A stretch of DNA of 64,000 bases from Chloroflexota bacterium (GTDB taxonomy: Bacteria; Chloroflexota; Anaerolineae; Aggregatilineales; UBA2796), in the NCBI GenBank assembly GCA_021325095.1, contig JAJPHV010000060.1:49962-113961 (forward strand), written 5' to 3'. Below, piece by piece: positions 52,235 to 59,669 of this stretch. A program made the position numbers and the translations under genes. The notes beneath the pieces are model-generated. The model did no database searches. It saw only the letters and a program-made list of their open reading frames with translations, and was not told where the DNA came from. Numbering within the stretch: position 1 is the first letter of the stretch; each line of letters starts with the position of its first letter.

Positions 52235-53428
52235 CTAATACGTCGGCAGGCTCGGATCAACCTCGCGCGCCCAGGCGTTGATGCCGCCCTTGAGGTTGAC
52301 CAGGTTGGTAAAGCCCTTGTCTTGCAGCATCAACAGTGCGTCACGACTGCGGGCGCCCGTCTTGCACTGTAGCACCACTTCGCGGTCACGCGGGATTTCG
52401 TCCATGCGCGCAATGATCTGCGACTTGGGGATGTGCAGCGAGCCTTGAATGTCGCTGATCTCCCATTCGTGCGGGTCGCGCACGTCCACAATCAGTATAT
52501 TGTCACCCGCATCCAGGCGCGCCTTGAGTTCCGTTGGCGTGATGGACTTGACCTGCTGCTGGACGTTCTTTTCCTTGTACACGCTTCGGTCATGGGCCGG
52601 GACGCCGCAGAACTGCTCGTAGTCGATCAGATGCGTCAGCGTCGGGTGTTCGCCGCACACCGGGCAATCCGGATTCTTGCGCAGTTTGATCGTGTCGAAG
52701 CTCATGTCCAGCGCATCGTACAGGATCATGCGCCCGATCAGCGGCTTGCCGATACCCAGGATGAGCTTGATGGCCTCGGTGGCCTGCAACGTGCCAATCG
52801 TGCCGGGCAAGATGCCCAGAACGCCGCCCTCGGCGCAGCTTGGCACCAGTCCGGGTGGCGGTGGCTCCGGGAAGAGGCAGCGATAGCACGGCCCCTCTTT
52901 GGCGTAGAATACCGTCAACTGCCCCTCGAAGCGGAAGATGCTGCCGTAAACGTTGGGTTTGCCAAGCAGCACGCAGGCGTCGTTGACCAGGTAGCGAGTC
53001 GGGAAGTTGTCCGTTCCGTCGATGATCACATCGTAGTTCGCCAGGATGTCCAGCGCGTTCTCGCTGGTCAGCGGGACATTGTGTTTTTCGATGACCACAT
53101 AGGGATTGATATCAGACAGCTTGCCAGCCGCGCTTTCCAGTTTGGGCTTGCCCACATCGCTGGTGAAGTGGATCACCTGCCGCTGCAAGTTCGTCTCGTC
53201 CACCACGTCATAATCGACCAGCCCGATCCGTCCGACGCCAGCCGCGGTCAGGTACAAGGACAGCGGGCTGCCCAACCCCCCCGTGCCGATCAGCAGGACA
53301 CTGGCGGCCTTCAATTTGCGCTGTCCCTGGATGCCGACCTCTGGCATGATCAGGTGGCGGCTGTAGCGCCGGATTTCCTCATGGGAAAGCTGCACGGTTT
53401 CTGGCGCAATGCGTTCAATTGCAGTCAT
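52235..53428 (-). CDS. moeZ: MoeZ-like sulfur-carrier adenylyltransferase/sulfurtransferase (MoeB-rhodanese)
   Basis: The 397-residue protein has an E1-like domain at about 1-270 (nucleotide loop GTGGLGSPLSLYL, DETNLQRQ, zinc Cys pairs CYRC and CPVC, catalytic-region SCAEGGVLG). A rhodanese domain at about 295-395 has active Cys in LQCKTGARS. It adenylates the C-terminal Gly of a ubiquitin-like carrier and then sulfurates it to a thiocarboxylate. With a CysO-like carrier and JAMM protease in the same operon it fits mycobacterial MoeZ. Supplying MoaD or ThiS as well is possible. Confidence 0.93.
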   Translation of the reverse strand: MTAIERIAPETVQLSHEEIRRYSRHLIMPEVGIQGQRKLKAASVLLIGTGGLGSPLSLYLTAAGVGRIGLVDYDVVDETNLQRQVIHFTSDVGKPKLESAAGKLSDINPYVVIEKHNVPLTSENALDILANYDVIIDGTDNFPTRYLVNDACVLLGKPNVYGSIFRFEGQLTVFYAKEGPCYRCLFPEPPPPGLVPSCAEGGVLGILPGTIGTLQATEAIKLILGIGKPLIGRMILYDALDMSFDTIKLRKNPDCPVCGEHPTLTHLIDYEQFCGVPAHDRSVYKEKNVQQQVKSITPTELKARLDAGDNILIVDVRDPHEWEISDIQGSLHIPKSQIIARMDEIPRDREVVLQCKTGARSRDALLMLQDKGFTNLVNLKGGINAWAREVDPSLPTY

Positions 53429-53437
53429 TCATCACTC

Positions 53438-53848
53438 CTAATTGCTGATGGCCCGGACTTGTTTCCTGAGTGTCTCAACGGAAGCGACGCCCCGGTTGAC
53501 CTGCCGGGGGGTGAGGCTGCGATCCAGAATGAACGTCGTCGGGGCCGAGAAGACACCCCAACGGTCAGCCACCTCTGGCTGCTCCGTTGCGTCGATCTGG
53601 ATAACCTGGATAGCGCTGCCCAGTTCGGCCTGCAAGCGCGCCAGCGCGGGCTTTTGCAGCGTGCGGCATGGCTCGCAGTATGGGGTTGTGAAATACAGGA
53701 TGGCGGGCGTATTGCTGCGCAGCTTGGACAGCAGCGGGTCGCCGGGGGCAGCGTTGGCTACACGGCGCACGCTCAGGCGGTTAAAAACAACCCAGGCCGC
53801 CGTCCCCAGGATAATGAGAATCCCTGCGATCAACAGACGTTCAAGCAT
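53438..53848 (-). CDS. Membrane-anchored thioredoxin-fold protein
   Basis: The 136-residue protein has an N-terminal membrane helix (LLIAGILIILGTAAWVVF) and a thioredoxin domain with active site CEPC in YFTTPYCEPCRTLQ and the cis-Pro loop SAPT. It faces outward or inward depending on helix orientation (positive residues follow the helix, so inside is plausible). It lies 9 bp before the MoeZ-like gene and could reduce the disulfides or persulfides formed during sulfur transfer. Confidence 0.88.
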   Translation of the reverse strand: MLERLLIAGILIILGTAAWVVFNRLSVRRVANAAPGDPLLSKLRSNTPAILYFTTPYCEPCRTLQKPALARLQAELGSAIQVIQIDATEQPEVADRWGVFSAPTTFILDRSLTPRQVNRGVASVETLRKQVRAISN

Positions 53849-53866
53849 CTCGTCCCCTTACGAAAC

Positions 53867-54346
53867 TCAAGAGCGGATCGGCGCGCGGGTAAAACCGGGA
53901 ATGCCCAGGCGGTTTAACTGGTAGTAGATCAGGCAGCCGACGCACACCCCGGCGAACAGATTGAGCGCGGCCAGCGCGACCACGATCCAGCTTAGTATCC
54001 AGCCGAGCGGAGACAGTCCTGCCAGCAGAGCCAGTGTCGAGAGCAGCGTAAATACGCCGCCCAACCCTTGCGCGAACAGGTGCGGCTCCGGGTTGTCAAG
54101 TTTCACGTCGGGCCGGGCGATTCCGGCGGGCTTCAACACGTTGAAGTACACCGCCTTGAACAACCCCGCCGACGGAAACGCTGTGCCGACCAGCATCACC
54201 GCCGAGACGAAAGCAACCAGCCACCACGCATTCAACACAAAGGCCAGGATGAGCAGCGTGATGATGAACGCCTGGTTGGTGCGTAGCGCACTGTGGTCAA
54301 CGCGCCGATCTTTTGGTACAGCGCCGTTAGGCTGAAGATCAGTCAT
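53867..54346 (-). CDS. DUF4395 membrane protein
   Basis: The 159-residue protein has four membrane helices, the conserved RTNQAFIITLL start, and a Cys pair in the last helix region (FAGVCVGCLIYY). DUF4395 proteins often neighbour rhodanese and thioredoxin genes, which suggests a thiol or sulfur transport role, but none is proven. The ATG overlaps the stop of the CysO-like gene, so the two are translationally coupled. Confidence 0.85.
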   Translation of the reverse strand: MTDLQPNGAVPKDRRVDHSALRTNQAFIITLLILAFVLNAWWLVAFVSAVMLVGTAFPSAGLFKAVYFNVLKPAGIARPDVKLDNPEPHLFAQGLGGVFTLLSTLALLAGLSPLGWILSWIVVALAALNLFAGVCVGCLIYYQLNRLGIPGFTRAPIRS

Positions 54347-54621
54347 GCCGCACTCCCTCCCGCAATGCTCGGAATGATCCGCAGGCTGTCACCGGGTTCC
54401 AGACTCGTGTCCAGGCCGTCCCGGTAGCGAATGTCCTCGTCGCCGATGAACACATTCACGAAATTGCGCAATTCGTCGCCGTTGTACAGGTGCGGGCGCA
54501 GGTCTGGATGTTGCTTCACCAGATCGGAAAGCGCCGCACCCACCGTATCGCCGTTCACGCTGATTTCCGCACTGCCGCCGGTATACGTCCGCAGCGGCGT
54601 CGGGATTTTGATCGTTGCCAT
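54343..54621 (-). CDS. cysO: CysO-like ubiquitin-fold sulfur carrier with a GG-SAA tail
   Basis: The start at 54619-54621 (MATIKIPTPLRTYTGG) is the family N-terminus. The 92-residue MoaD/ThiS-like protein has IPTPLRTYTGG, NGDTVGAALSDL, FVNVFIGDEDIRY and PGDSLRIIPSIAGG, close to the pattern of mycobacterial CysO. The carrier diglycine is followed by Ser-Ala-Ala, so it must be trimmed before adenylation; the JAMM protease in the operon is the obvious candidate. As a thiocarboxylate it would give sulfur to a CysM-type synthase; none is in the window. Confidence 0.9.
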   Translation of the reverse strand: MATIKIPTPLRTYTGGSAEISVNGDTVGAALSDLVKQHPDLRPHLYNGDELRNFVNVFIGDEDIRYRDGLDTSLEPGDSLRIIPSIAGGSAA

Positions 54622-54664
54622 AGTCTGTGTTCCTGTCTCCTCATTACGATGATTTGCATTGACT

Positions 54665-54699
54665 CCCCTCTCCAGTTGGGGAGGGGTAGGGGTGAGGTC
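54665..54699. repeat. Dispersed GC-rich palindromic repeat, copy I (inverted)
   Basis: CCCCTCTCCAGTTGGGGAGGGG then TAGGGGTGAGG, the mirror of the other copies. It sits inside the sulfur-carrier operon between rhodanese and cysO-like genes and could adjust expression there. Confidence 0.65.
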
Positions 54700-54707
54700 A
54701 ATCCTTC

Positions 54708-55553
54708 TTAGCTCTCTGCGCCCTTCGCAATCGGCGCGCCGATCAGGTTGCCCCATTCCGTCCACGAGCCGTCATAGTTGCGGACATTCTTGAGGCCGAG
54801 CAAATACTTGAGCGCGAACCAGGTGTGTGACGAGCGCTCACCAATGCGGCAGTAGGCCACCACATCCTTGTCGTCGGATATACCTTTGGCGCCGTAAATC
54901 TTTCGCAGTTCCTCGACAGGTTTGAACGTGCCATCTTCGGCGACGGCAGTTCCCCAGGGCACGTTCTTCGCGCCGGGGATGTGGCCGGGGCGCTGGGCCG
55001 TTTCGGTCATGCCGGGCGGTGCGATGATGTCACCCACGAACTCGGCGGGTGAACGCACATCGATCAGGGCAAAGGAAGCGTTCACCTTGTCGAGCCGCTG
55101 GCGGATGTAGTCACGATCTGCCCGCAGGTCAGCGTTGATCTTGCTCACCTTGTAATCTGTCTTGGGATAGGTCGGCACGGTGGTTACCAGCGGGCGGTTT
55201 TCGGCCAACAGCTTCTTGCGTCCGCCGTCGATCAGCCGTACATCCTCATGGCCGTAATACTTGAACAGCCAGAAAGCATAGGCCGCAAACCAGTTGTTGT
55301 TGTCGCCGTACAGGACAACGGTGGTTTGGGGCGTGATGCCCGCCTCTGAGGCCAGTTTTTCAAAACCTTCTTTGCTGATGATGTCGCGGGTGACCTGATC
55401 CTGCAACTGCGATTGCCAGTTGAAAGCAATTGCACCCGGCAGATGCCCGGACTCATACTGCGTGGTGTCTACGTCAACCTCGATAAAACGCTTGTCGGGG
55501 TCCTGCAAGTGCTGCATCGCCCAATCGGTTGAAACCAGTACGTCTGTTGTCAT
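54708..55553 (-). CDS. Thiosulfate sulfurtransferase (two-domain rhodanese, CysA/SseA type)
   Basis: The 281-residue protein has two rhodanese modules. The first is inactive (STDWAMQHLQDPDKRF, ESGHLPGA). The second has the active Cys in VVAYCRIGERSSHTW. The CRIGERS loop matches thiosulfate-type sulfurtransferases (CysA2 of mycobacteria, SseA). It would pass sulfane sulfur to the rhodanese domain of the MoeZ-like protein or directly to its carrier. It follows the JAMM gene by 47 bp. Confidence 0.93.
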   Translation of the reverse strand: MTTDVLVSTDWAMQHLQDPDKRFIEVDVDTTQYESGHLPGAIAFNWQSQLQDQVTRDIISKEGFEKLASEAGITPQTTVVLYGDNNNWFAAYAFWLFKYYGHEDVRLIDGGRKKLLAENRPLVTTVPTYPKTDYKVSKINADLRADRDYIRQRLDKVNASFALIDVRSPAEFVGDIIAPPGMTETAQRPGHIPGAKNVPWGTAVAEDGTFKPVEELRKIYGAKGISDDKDVVAYCRIGERSSHTWFALKYLLGLKNVRNYDGSWTEWGNLIGAPIAKGAES

Positions 55554-55600
55554 TGTGAACCTTCTCCCTCGCTGTGTGTCTGTTCAAAAGGCGCTGAAAA

Positions 55601-56050
55601 TCACGATTGTCCATCGATGCGCAGCGTCAACTCCTCAAAACGGCTGCGATCTTCGGAGAGCTGCCAGGCCCGCAATTCGGCGGCGTTGCCCTGCTGCACT
55701 GACGTGATCAGATAGCGAAAGTTTGGCAAGGCGTGTGTCCGGTCATATTCCGACGGGATGGCCGGGTGATCGGGATGGGAATGATAGTAACCGACCAGCG
55801 TTAGGCCACTTGCATCGGCCTCGTCCTCAAGCCTCATCCAGTCGGCGGGCGTCATCGCATAGCGGTGATATTGCTCATCCGTATCGAAGACGTTCTCCAC
55901 CGGGCGAACGTCACGGATCGTGACCGTCTGGCCGCGCTGCTCACCCAGCAGAAAGCCCCCACCTTCATTGGGGTAGCTGCGCTGTAGCTGCTCGAAGATA
56001 CGAGCGCGCAGCGAAGGATTAATCACCACAGTCGTCAAGATATTCGGCAT
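55601..56050 (-). CDS. JAMM/MPN metalloprotease (Mec-like)
   Basis: I place the start at 56048-56050 (MPNILTTVVINPSLR), with AAAAGG directly upstream; a longer open frame would run through the terminator and leader. The 149-residue protein has the JAMM zinc site HSHPDHPAIPSEYD (HxH, then Ser and Asp) and an upstream Glu in PNEGGGFLLGE. Mec in mycobacteria frees cysteine from the CysO-Cys adduct; related enzymes trim carrier tails. Both jobs suit this operon. Confidence 0.92.
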   Translation of the reverse strand: MPNILTTVVINPSLRARIFEQLQRSYPNEGGGFLLGEQRGQTVTIRDVRPVENVFDTDEQYHRYAMTPADWMRLEDEADASGLTLVGYYHSHPDHPAIPSEYDRTHALPNFRYLITSVQQGNAAELRAWQLSEDRSRFEELTLRIDGQS

Positions 56051-56084
56051 CCTTTTCTGTGCAGTGTAACGAAGCAAGGTAACG

Positions 56085-56112
56085 AAAAGAGCCAACCGAT
56101 CCGGTTGGCTCT
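56085..56112 (-). terminator. Intrinsic terminator (attenuator) upstream of the sulfur-carrier operon
   Basis: On the minus strand AGAGCCAACCG, loop GAT, and CGGTTGGCTCT form a perfect 11-bp stem followed by TTTCG. It lies between the leader peptide and the first gene, so it can only work as an attenuator of the operon promoter. Confidence 0.85.
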
Positions 56113-56136
56113 GTGCATTCATCAGAAACAGCGAAA

Positions 56137-56253
56137 CTAGAACTCCGACAATGCCAGGCTTCCCGGACGTGGGCGCGACTTGATACACATACACATGCAG
56201 ACCATCATGGTACGGGCGCAATTTCGGTTAGTGGGCATTCTTGCAGAGTTCAT
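56137..56253 (-). CDS. Leaderless Cys-rich leader peptide (38 codons)
   Basis: The ATG at 56251-56253 lies 7 bp after the -10 TACACT, so it is at or next to the transcript start, with no room for an SD. The frame reads MNSARMPTNRNCART, then MMVCMCMCIKSR, then PRPGSLALSEF and TAG. Four Cys codons fall at 12, 19, 21 and 23. The stop is 25 bp before the terminator stem. Position, length and codon content fit a regulatory uORF rather than a working protein. Mycobacteria use leaderless polycysteine uORFs as cysteine-responsive attenuators. Confidence 0.75.
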   Translation of the reverse strand: MNSARMPTNRNCARTMMVCMCMCIKSRPRPGSLALSEF

Positions 56254-56260
56254 AGTTACG

Positions 56261-56289
56261 AGTGTAGCACGTCCTCCTGACCTGATCAA
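56261..56289 (-). promoter_or_regulatory. Promoter of the leader peptide/sulfur-carrier operon
   Basis: On the minus strand TTGATC (56289-56284), an exact 17-bp spacer and TACACT (56266-56261). The predicted start is the A of the leader ATG. Confidence 0.7.
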
Positions 56290-56309
56290 GGGAATCGTTG
56301 CAAATTGGG

Positions 56310-56315
56310 TACAAT
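56310..56315 (+). promoter_or_regulatory. Probable -10 element for manA
   Basis: TACAAT, 51 bp before the manA ATG, divergent from the sulfur-carrier operon promoter. The -35 region is poor. Confidence 0.4.
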
Positions 56316-56365
56316 AGCGGCTCAGACGGCTTCAGCGTGCAGAATTTCGATGTCAGGAACAGGGT

Positions 56366-57370
56366 ATGCCTAGATCCGATCCACGTATGTATCCGCTGGT
56401 GTTTGAACCTTCCCTACACGCCAAAGTCTGGGGCGGGCATCGGCTTGAAGCGCGCCTCGGCAAGAAGCCTGCCACCGATCAGCCCATCGGGGAATCGTGG
56501 GAGATTTACTGGCGGAATCGCGTAGCGAACGGCCCTTTCAAGGGCGAGACGTTAGGCGATCTGATCTCGGCCTACCCGGAAAAGATGATGGGCTGGCTGG
56601 ACGCCGACCCGGAGTTCCCCCTGCTTGTGAAGTTCATCGATGCCCAGGAATGGCTGTCCGTGCAGGTTCACCCCGACGATAAGCTGGCCGCCCAATTGGA
56701 GGGGCAGCCGCGCGGCAAGACCGAGTGCTGGTATGTGGTCGATGCTGCGCCGGGCGCACAGATCGCCTACGGGTTGTCGGAAGCACTGGACGCCAGGAGC
56801 TTCCGGCAGGTGATCGAAGCAGGCCGCGTCCGGGAAGTTTTGCAATACGTGGACGTTGCGCCAGGCGACTTCATCTCTGTGCCCGCCGGAACGTTGCACG
56901 CGCTGGGGCCGGGTGTCCTGGTTTATGAGTTACAGCAGACCAGCGACACCACTTACCGCGTCTACGACTGGGATCGAGTGGGACTGGACGGAAAGCCGCG
57001 CGAACTGCACATCGAGAAATCGCTGATCTGCACGCGCTACGACGTCCGCCCGCAGGCAAAGGTCAATTACCGCATCCAGAACGATACGCCGGGGATCGAG
57101 ATTTCCAAGCTGATTCACGGCCCGTATTTTGCGCTCGATCTGCTGCGGCTGGATCGGCGCAACCTGGGCGAGACGACCTTCACCGTCGAATATGAAGCCG
57201 CCCACACGCTGACAGTCATCGCGGGTCAGGTCACGCTTAACGACGAAAAGGGGCGATACACGCCTGTGACGCTTCCAACGGGGACATCGGCCTTCATCCC
57301 GTTCCGGCTCGGCCCCTATTCGATTGTGCCCGACGACAGAGCTGAAATCTTACAGGGCTGGCAGACCTGA
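56366..57370 (+). CDS. manA: Type I mannose-6-phosphate isomerase
   Basis: The 334-residue cupin protein has the PMI features KVWGGHRLE, GESWEIYW, LSVQVHPDD (zinc ligands Gln and His), KTECWYVVDA (zinc Glu), and GTLHALGPGVLVYELQQTSDTTYRVYDW. It interconverts mannose 6-phosphate and fructose 6-phosphate, supplying GDP-mannose or mannose use. It is the short bacterial form. An in-frame ATG at 56387 could also start it. The divergent neighbour is the sulfur-carrier operon; no sugar genes flank it. Confidence 0.93.
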   Translation: MPRSDPRMYPLVFEPSLHAKVWGGHRLEARLGKKPATDQPIGESWEIYWRNRVANGPFKGETLGDLISAYPEKMMGWLDADPEFPLLVKFIDAQEWLSVQVHPDDKLAAQLEGQPRGKTECWYVVDAAPGAQIAYGLSEALDARSFRQVIEAGRVREVLQYVDVAPGDFISVPAGTLHALGPGVLVYELQQTSDTTYRVYDWDRVGLDGKPRELHIEKSLICTRYDVRPQAKVNYRIQNDTPGIEISKLIHGPYFALDLLRLDRRNLGETTFTVEYEAAHTLTVIAGQVTLNDEKGRYTPVTLPTGTSAFIPFRLGPYSIVPDDRAEILQGWQT

Positions 57371-57393
57371 TCGCGCTCAAGCGCAGGCAACGG

Positions 57394-58569
57394 TCAGCCA
57401 TTGCGGGGCCGGAAGCGATAAATGCGCCCTTCGGCAATCGAGACGTAAATCCAACCTTCGGGACTGATCGCCATCGCCGTCAGGTGATACGGATAAAAGG
57501 ACGTTCTGATCAGCGAGGCATCGGCAGTATTGCGCGGCGTGTCGGGCAAGATGCGCACGGGTGTGCCCGGTTTCCCCCTGTCAAACGGAATGAATAGCAT
57601 TTCGTAGCCGGCCAGCGTGGGCGTATTCCACGAACCGGACAGGGCCACCAGCAGCCCGCCCTGGTACGCCGGGAAGGCCGAGCCTCGGTAAAACGAAACG
57701 CCCGTCGGATGACTGCCCGGATCGAAGCGAACGACAGGCAATACTGTTTTTGTGCACTGATCCACGTTTGGGTCAGCGAGGCCCGGCACGGGCTGGCCCA
57801 ATGGGTCGCACACCGGCCAGCCAAAATCTTCTCCAGCTTTGCGGACGGCGTTCAATTCGGCGGGCATGGTTGACCGCTCATTATCCACAACGTACAGCGT
57901 GCCATCCGCCGGGTTCCAGTCGAAGTCATAACTGTCTCGCAGGCCGCGCGCCACGATCTGCATATCGCTGCCGTCCAGCGCAAAACTGAGCAGTGCGGCG
58001 CGGCGCGGGTCGGACTCGAGGCAGGCATTGCAGCTACTGGCTTTGGCAACGTACAGGCGACGATCCGGCCCGATGCGCACGTTGCCGAGCCAGCCGCCCG
58101 CTCCACCCGGCAGGCCGCTGACGATGATCTGCTGTTCGTCGGCCACGCCGTCGTGATTGGCATCGCGCAGCCGGGTGATGGTCGTGTCGGCGGACACGAA
58201 CCACGAGTCGCTCACGGCGTCGTAGGCCAGGCCGTTGGGCGGCTCCGGCAGCTTTGAGGCGAAGACCTGCGGCGCGGCAAAAAAGCCTTTGCCATCGGGC
58301 GCCAGACGGATGATCTCCCCGGTCGCGGGGCGCGCAAAGTATAACGATCCGTCTGGCCCAAAAGCGATGCCGCTGATCGAGTCAATGCCCTGGCTTTCGA
58401 GCATCTCAACCGCCGGGTCGGACGGAATGATCGTCTCTGCGCACAGCCGCCGGAACAGATTCGGCACGCCCGCGACGCAGGGGGGATCGGCAAAGGCGGG
58501 CCGGTAGCAGGTTGTGGTCAATGTCAGGATGAGGCTTAGGGTAGCAATATGTCTGGACTTCGTTTGCAT
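57394..58569 (-). CDS. Secreted PQQ-dependent sugar (sorbosone) dehydrogenase-like protein
   Basis: The start at 58567-58569 (MQTKSRHIATLSLILTL) gives a signal sequence with a Cys (LTLTTTC) that may be a lipobox. The 391-residue protein is a six-bladed propeller of the soluble glucose/sorbosone dehydrogenase type (ISGIAFGPDGSLYFA, GPDRRLYVAKASSC, YDFDWNPADGTLYVVDNERS, HPTGVSFYRGSAFP). It may oxidise a sugar outside the membrane with PQQ, or be a non-enzymatic relative. It has extra Cys pairs. Confidence 0.85.
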   Translation of the reverse strand: MQTKSRHIATLSLILTLTTTCYRPAFADPPCVAGVPNLFRRLCAETIIPSDPAVEMLESQGIDSISGIAFGPDGSLYFARPATGEIIRLAPDGKGFFAAPQVFASKLPEPPNGLAYDAVSDSWFVSADTTITRLRDANHDGVADEQQIIVSGLPGGAGGWLGNVRIGPDRRLYVAKASSCNACLESDPRRAALLSFALDGSDMQIVARGLRDSYDFDWNPADGTLYVVDNERSTMPAELNAVRKAGEDFGWPVCDPLGQPVPGLADPNVDQCTKTVLPVVRFDPGSHPTGVSFYRGSAFPAYQGGLLVALSGSWNTPTLAGYEMLFIPFDRGKPGTPVRILPDTPRNTADASLIRTSFYPYHLTAMAISPEGWIYVSIAEGRIYRFRPRNG

Positions 58570-58647
58570 GGAAACATCAGGTCTTTTTTCCCAGCGATAT
58601 AAGTCTAATTTTTGGTTCAAAGCGTTTCACGTCATTTGCATGGATGG

Positions 58648-58725
58648 TCAACAGGGTGTCAATGCCAATGCCGTTGTACCGGCCAGAGAAGCGAACAGCA
58701 TGAACAAGACCAGAATCCGCTTCAT
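58648..58725 (-). CDS. 25-residue signal-peptide-like small ORF
   Basis: After a GAGGGGTGG SD, the minus strand reads MKRILVLFMLFASLAG then TTALALTPC and stops. It has a positive start, hydrophobic core and AxA-like end, a complete secretion signal with almost nothing after it. It lies 78 bp upstream of the sorbosone-dehydrogenase-like gene, in the same direction. It may be a real micro-peptide, a translational leader or the start of a decayed gene. Confidence 0.4.
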   Translation of the reverse strand: MKRILVLFMLFASLAGTTALALTPC

Positions 58726-58766
58726 GACCACCCCTCGCAAATCACAATCTCGATGCTCATTGTAAC

Positions 58767-58792
58767 AAAAAGGGCGCAACGTCGTGCGCCCT
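58767..58792 (-). terminator. Intrinsic terminator of the nuo operon segment
   Basis: On the minus strand AGGGCGCA and TGCGCCCT close a 6-nt loop and are followed by TTTTTGTT, 30 bp after the nuoI stop. Confidence 0.85.
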
Positions 58793-58821
58793 CGGCTTAT
58801 TCCCGGATTCGAGCCGTCTGC

Positions 58822-59316
58822 TTACTTCGGGTTCTCCATGTCGGGAATGGCCCGGTCAAATTTGCCGGGTTCGGTCTTCTGCGGCGTATCCTTGCCGCCC
58901 GGCGGCACGGGCACGAGCAACATTTCTTTGGTGTAGATCGCGTCACGACGATTGGTGAAGCTCAGGCGATAGTCGTGTTCCAGCACAATCGCTTCCGTCG
59001 GGCAGGCGTCCTCGCAGTAGCCGCAGAAAATGCAGCGCAGCATGTTGATTTCGTAGGTCTTGGCGTAGCGCTCACCGGGGCTGTAGCGCTCCTCATCGGT
59101 GTTTTCCGCCGCCTCGACCCAGATCGCGTCGGCGGGGCAAGCCGCCGCGCACAATGAACACCCGATACACTTTTCCAGGCCGTTGTCGTAGCGTTTCAGT
59201 TCGTGCTTACCCTTGAAGCGCTCACGAACCGGGCGCTCTTCCTCCGGGTACTGAATCGTGACCGGCTCCTCAAGCAGATGCTTGAAGGTTGTCGCAAACC
59301 CCCTGATGACATTCAT
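58822..59316 (-). CDS. nuoI: NADH-quinone oxidoreductase subunit I
   Basis: The 164-residue protein has two [4Fe-4S] motifs, CIGCSLCAAACP and CIFCGYCEDACP, which hold clusters N6a and N6b. It passes electrons from the NuoG arm toward NuoB and the quinone site. A membrane-side N-terminal helix (MNVIRGFATTFKHLLEEP) and a Pro-rich C-terminal tail are visible. It is the last gene before a terminator, so nuoJKLMN are encoded elsewhere. Confidence 0.97.
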   Translation of the reverse strand: MNVIRGFATTFKHLLEEPVTIQYPEEERPVRERFKGKHELKRYDNGLEKCIGCSLCAAACPADAIWVEAAENTDEERYSPGERYAKTYEINMLRCIFCGYCEDACPTEAIVLEHDYRLSFTNRRDAIYTKEMLLVPVPPGGKDTPQKTEPGKFDRAIPDMENPK

Positions 59317-59337
59317 GTCAACCTCTCACCCGTGCGG

Positions 59338-59658
59338 CTACTTGACCGAAATATGATGCTCTAACATGGGCTGGATTAGTTCGCTCAGTGCTGTCGTTGC
59401 TTCGGCCACAAGGCGCTCACCTTCAACATCCAATTGCTCGGCTTGTCGATCAAGCATAGCTGCATATACATCTTCCAGCACGCCCATCTTGCGAAGAAAC
59501 GCTCGCCGCCAATTGGGATCGGGTTCTTCGAGCACATCGACCAACCCTTCCAGCCTGGCAATTAGTGTTCCCAGACTGATCTTCCGAGCCAGATAGAGGT
59601 CCAGCGACTCAGTCATCAGCTTATACTGCCGCTGATCGTAGGTCAATTCTGTGCCCAT
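59338..59658 (-). CDS. Hypothetical protein within the nuo operon
   Basis: The 106-residue protein (MGTELTYDQRQYKLMTESLD onward) looks all-helical and acidic, with no membrane helix or Cys. No family is recognised. It follows the DUF4258 gene by 11 bp and precedes nuoI by 21 bp. Pairing with a small DUF4258 protein is what one expects of an antitoxin or chaperone partner, but that is inference. Confidence 0.7.
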   Translation of the reverse strand: MGTELTYDQRQYKLMTESLDLYLARKISLGTLIARLEGLVDVLEEPDPNWRRAFLRKMGVLEDVYAAMLDRQAEQLDVEGERLVAEATTALSELIQPMLEHHISVK

Positions 59659-59669
59659 AAGCGCTTACC

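Noticed and set aside
52433..53917. 494-codon plus-strand open frame opposite the MoeZ-like and thioredoxin genes
   Set aside because: It spans two genes and their gap in antisense with no recognisable motif.
56051..56221. N-terminal extension of the JAMM protease through the leader region
   Set aside because: It would translate through the terminator hairpin and out of frame with the leader peptide, and the JAMM fold starts at MPNILTT.
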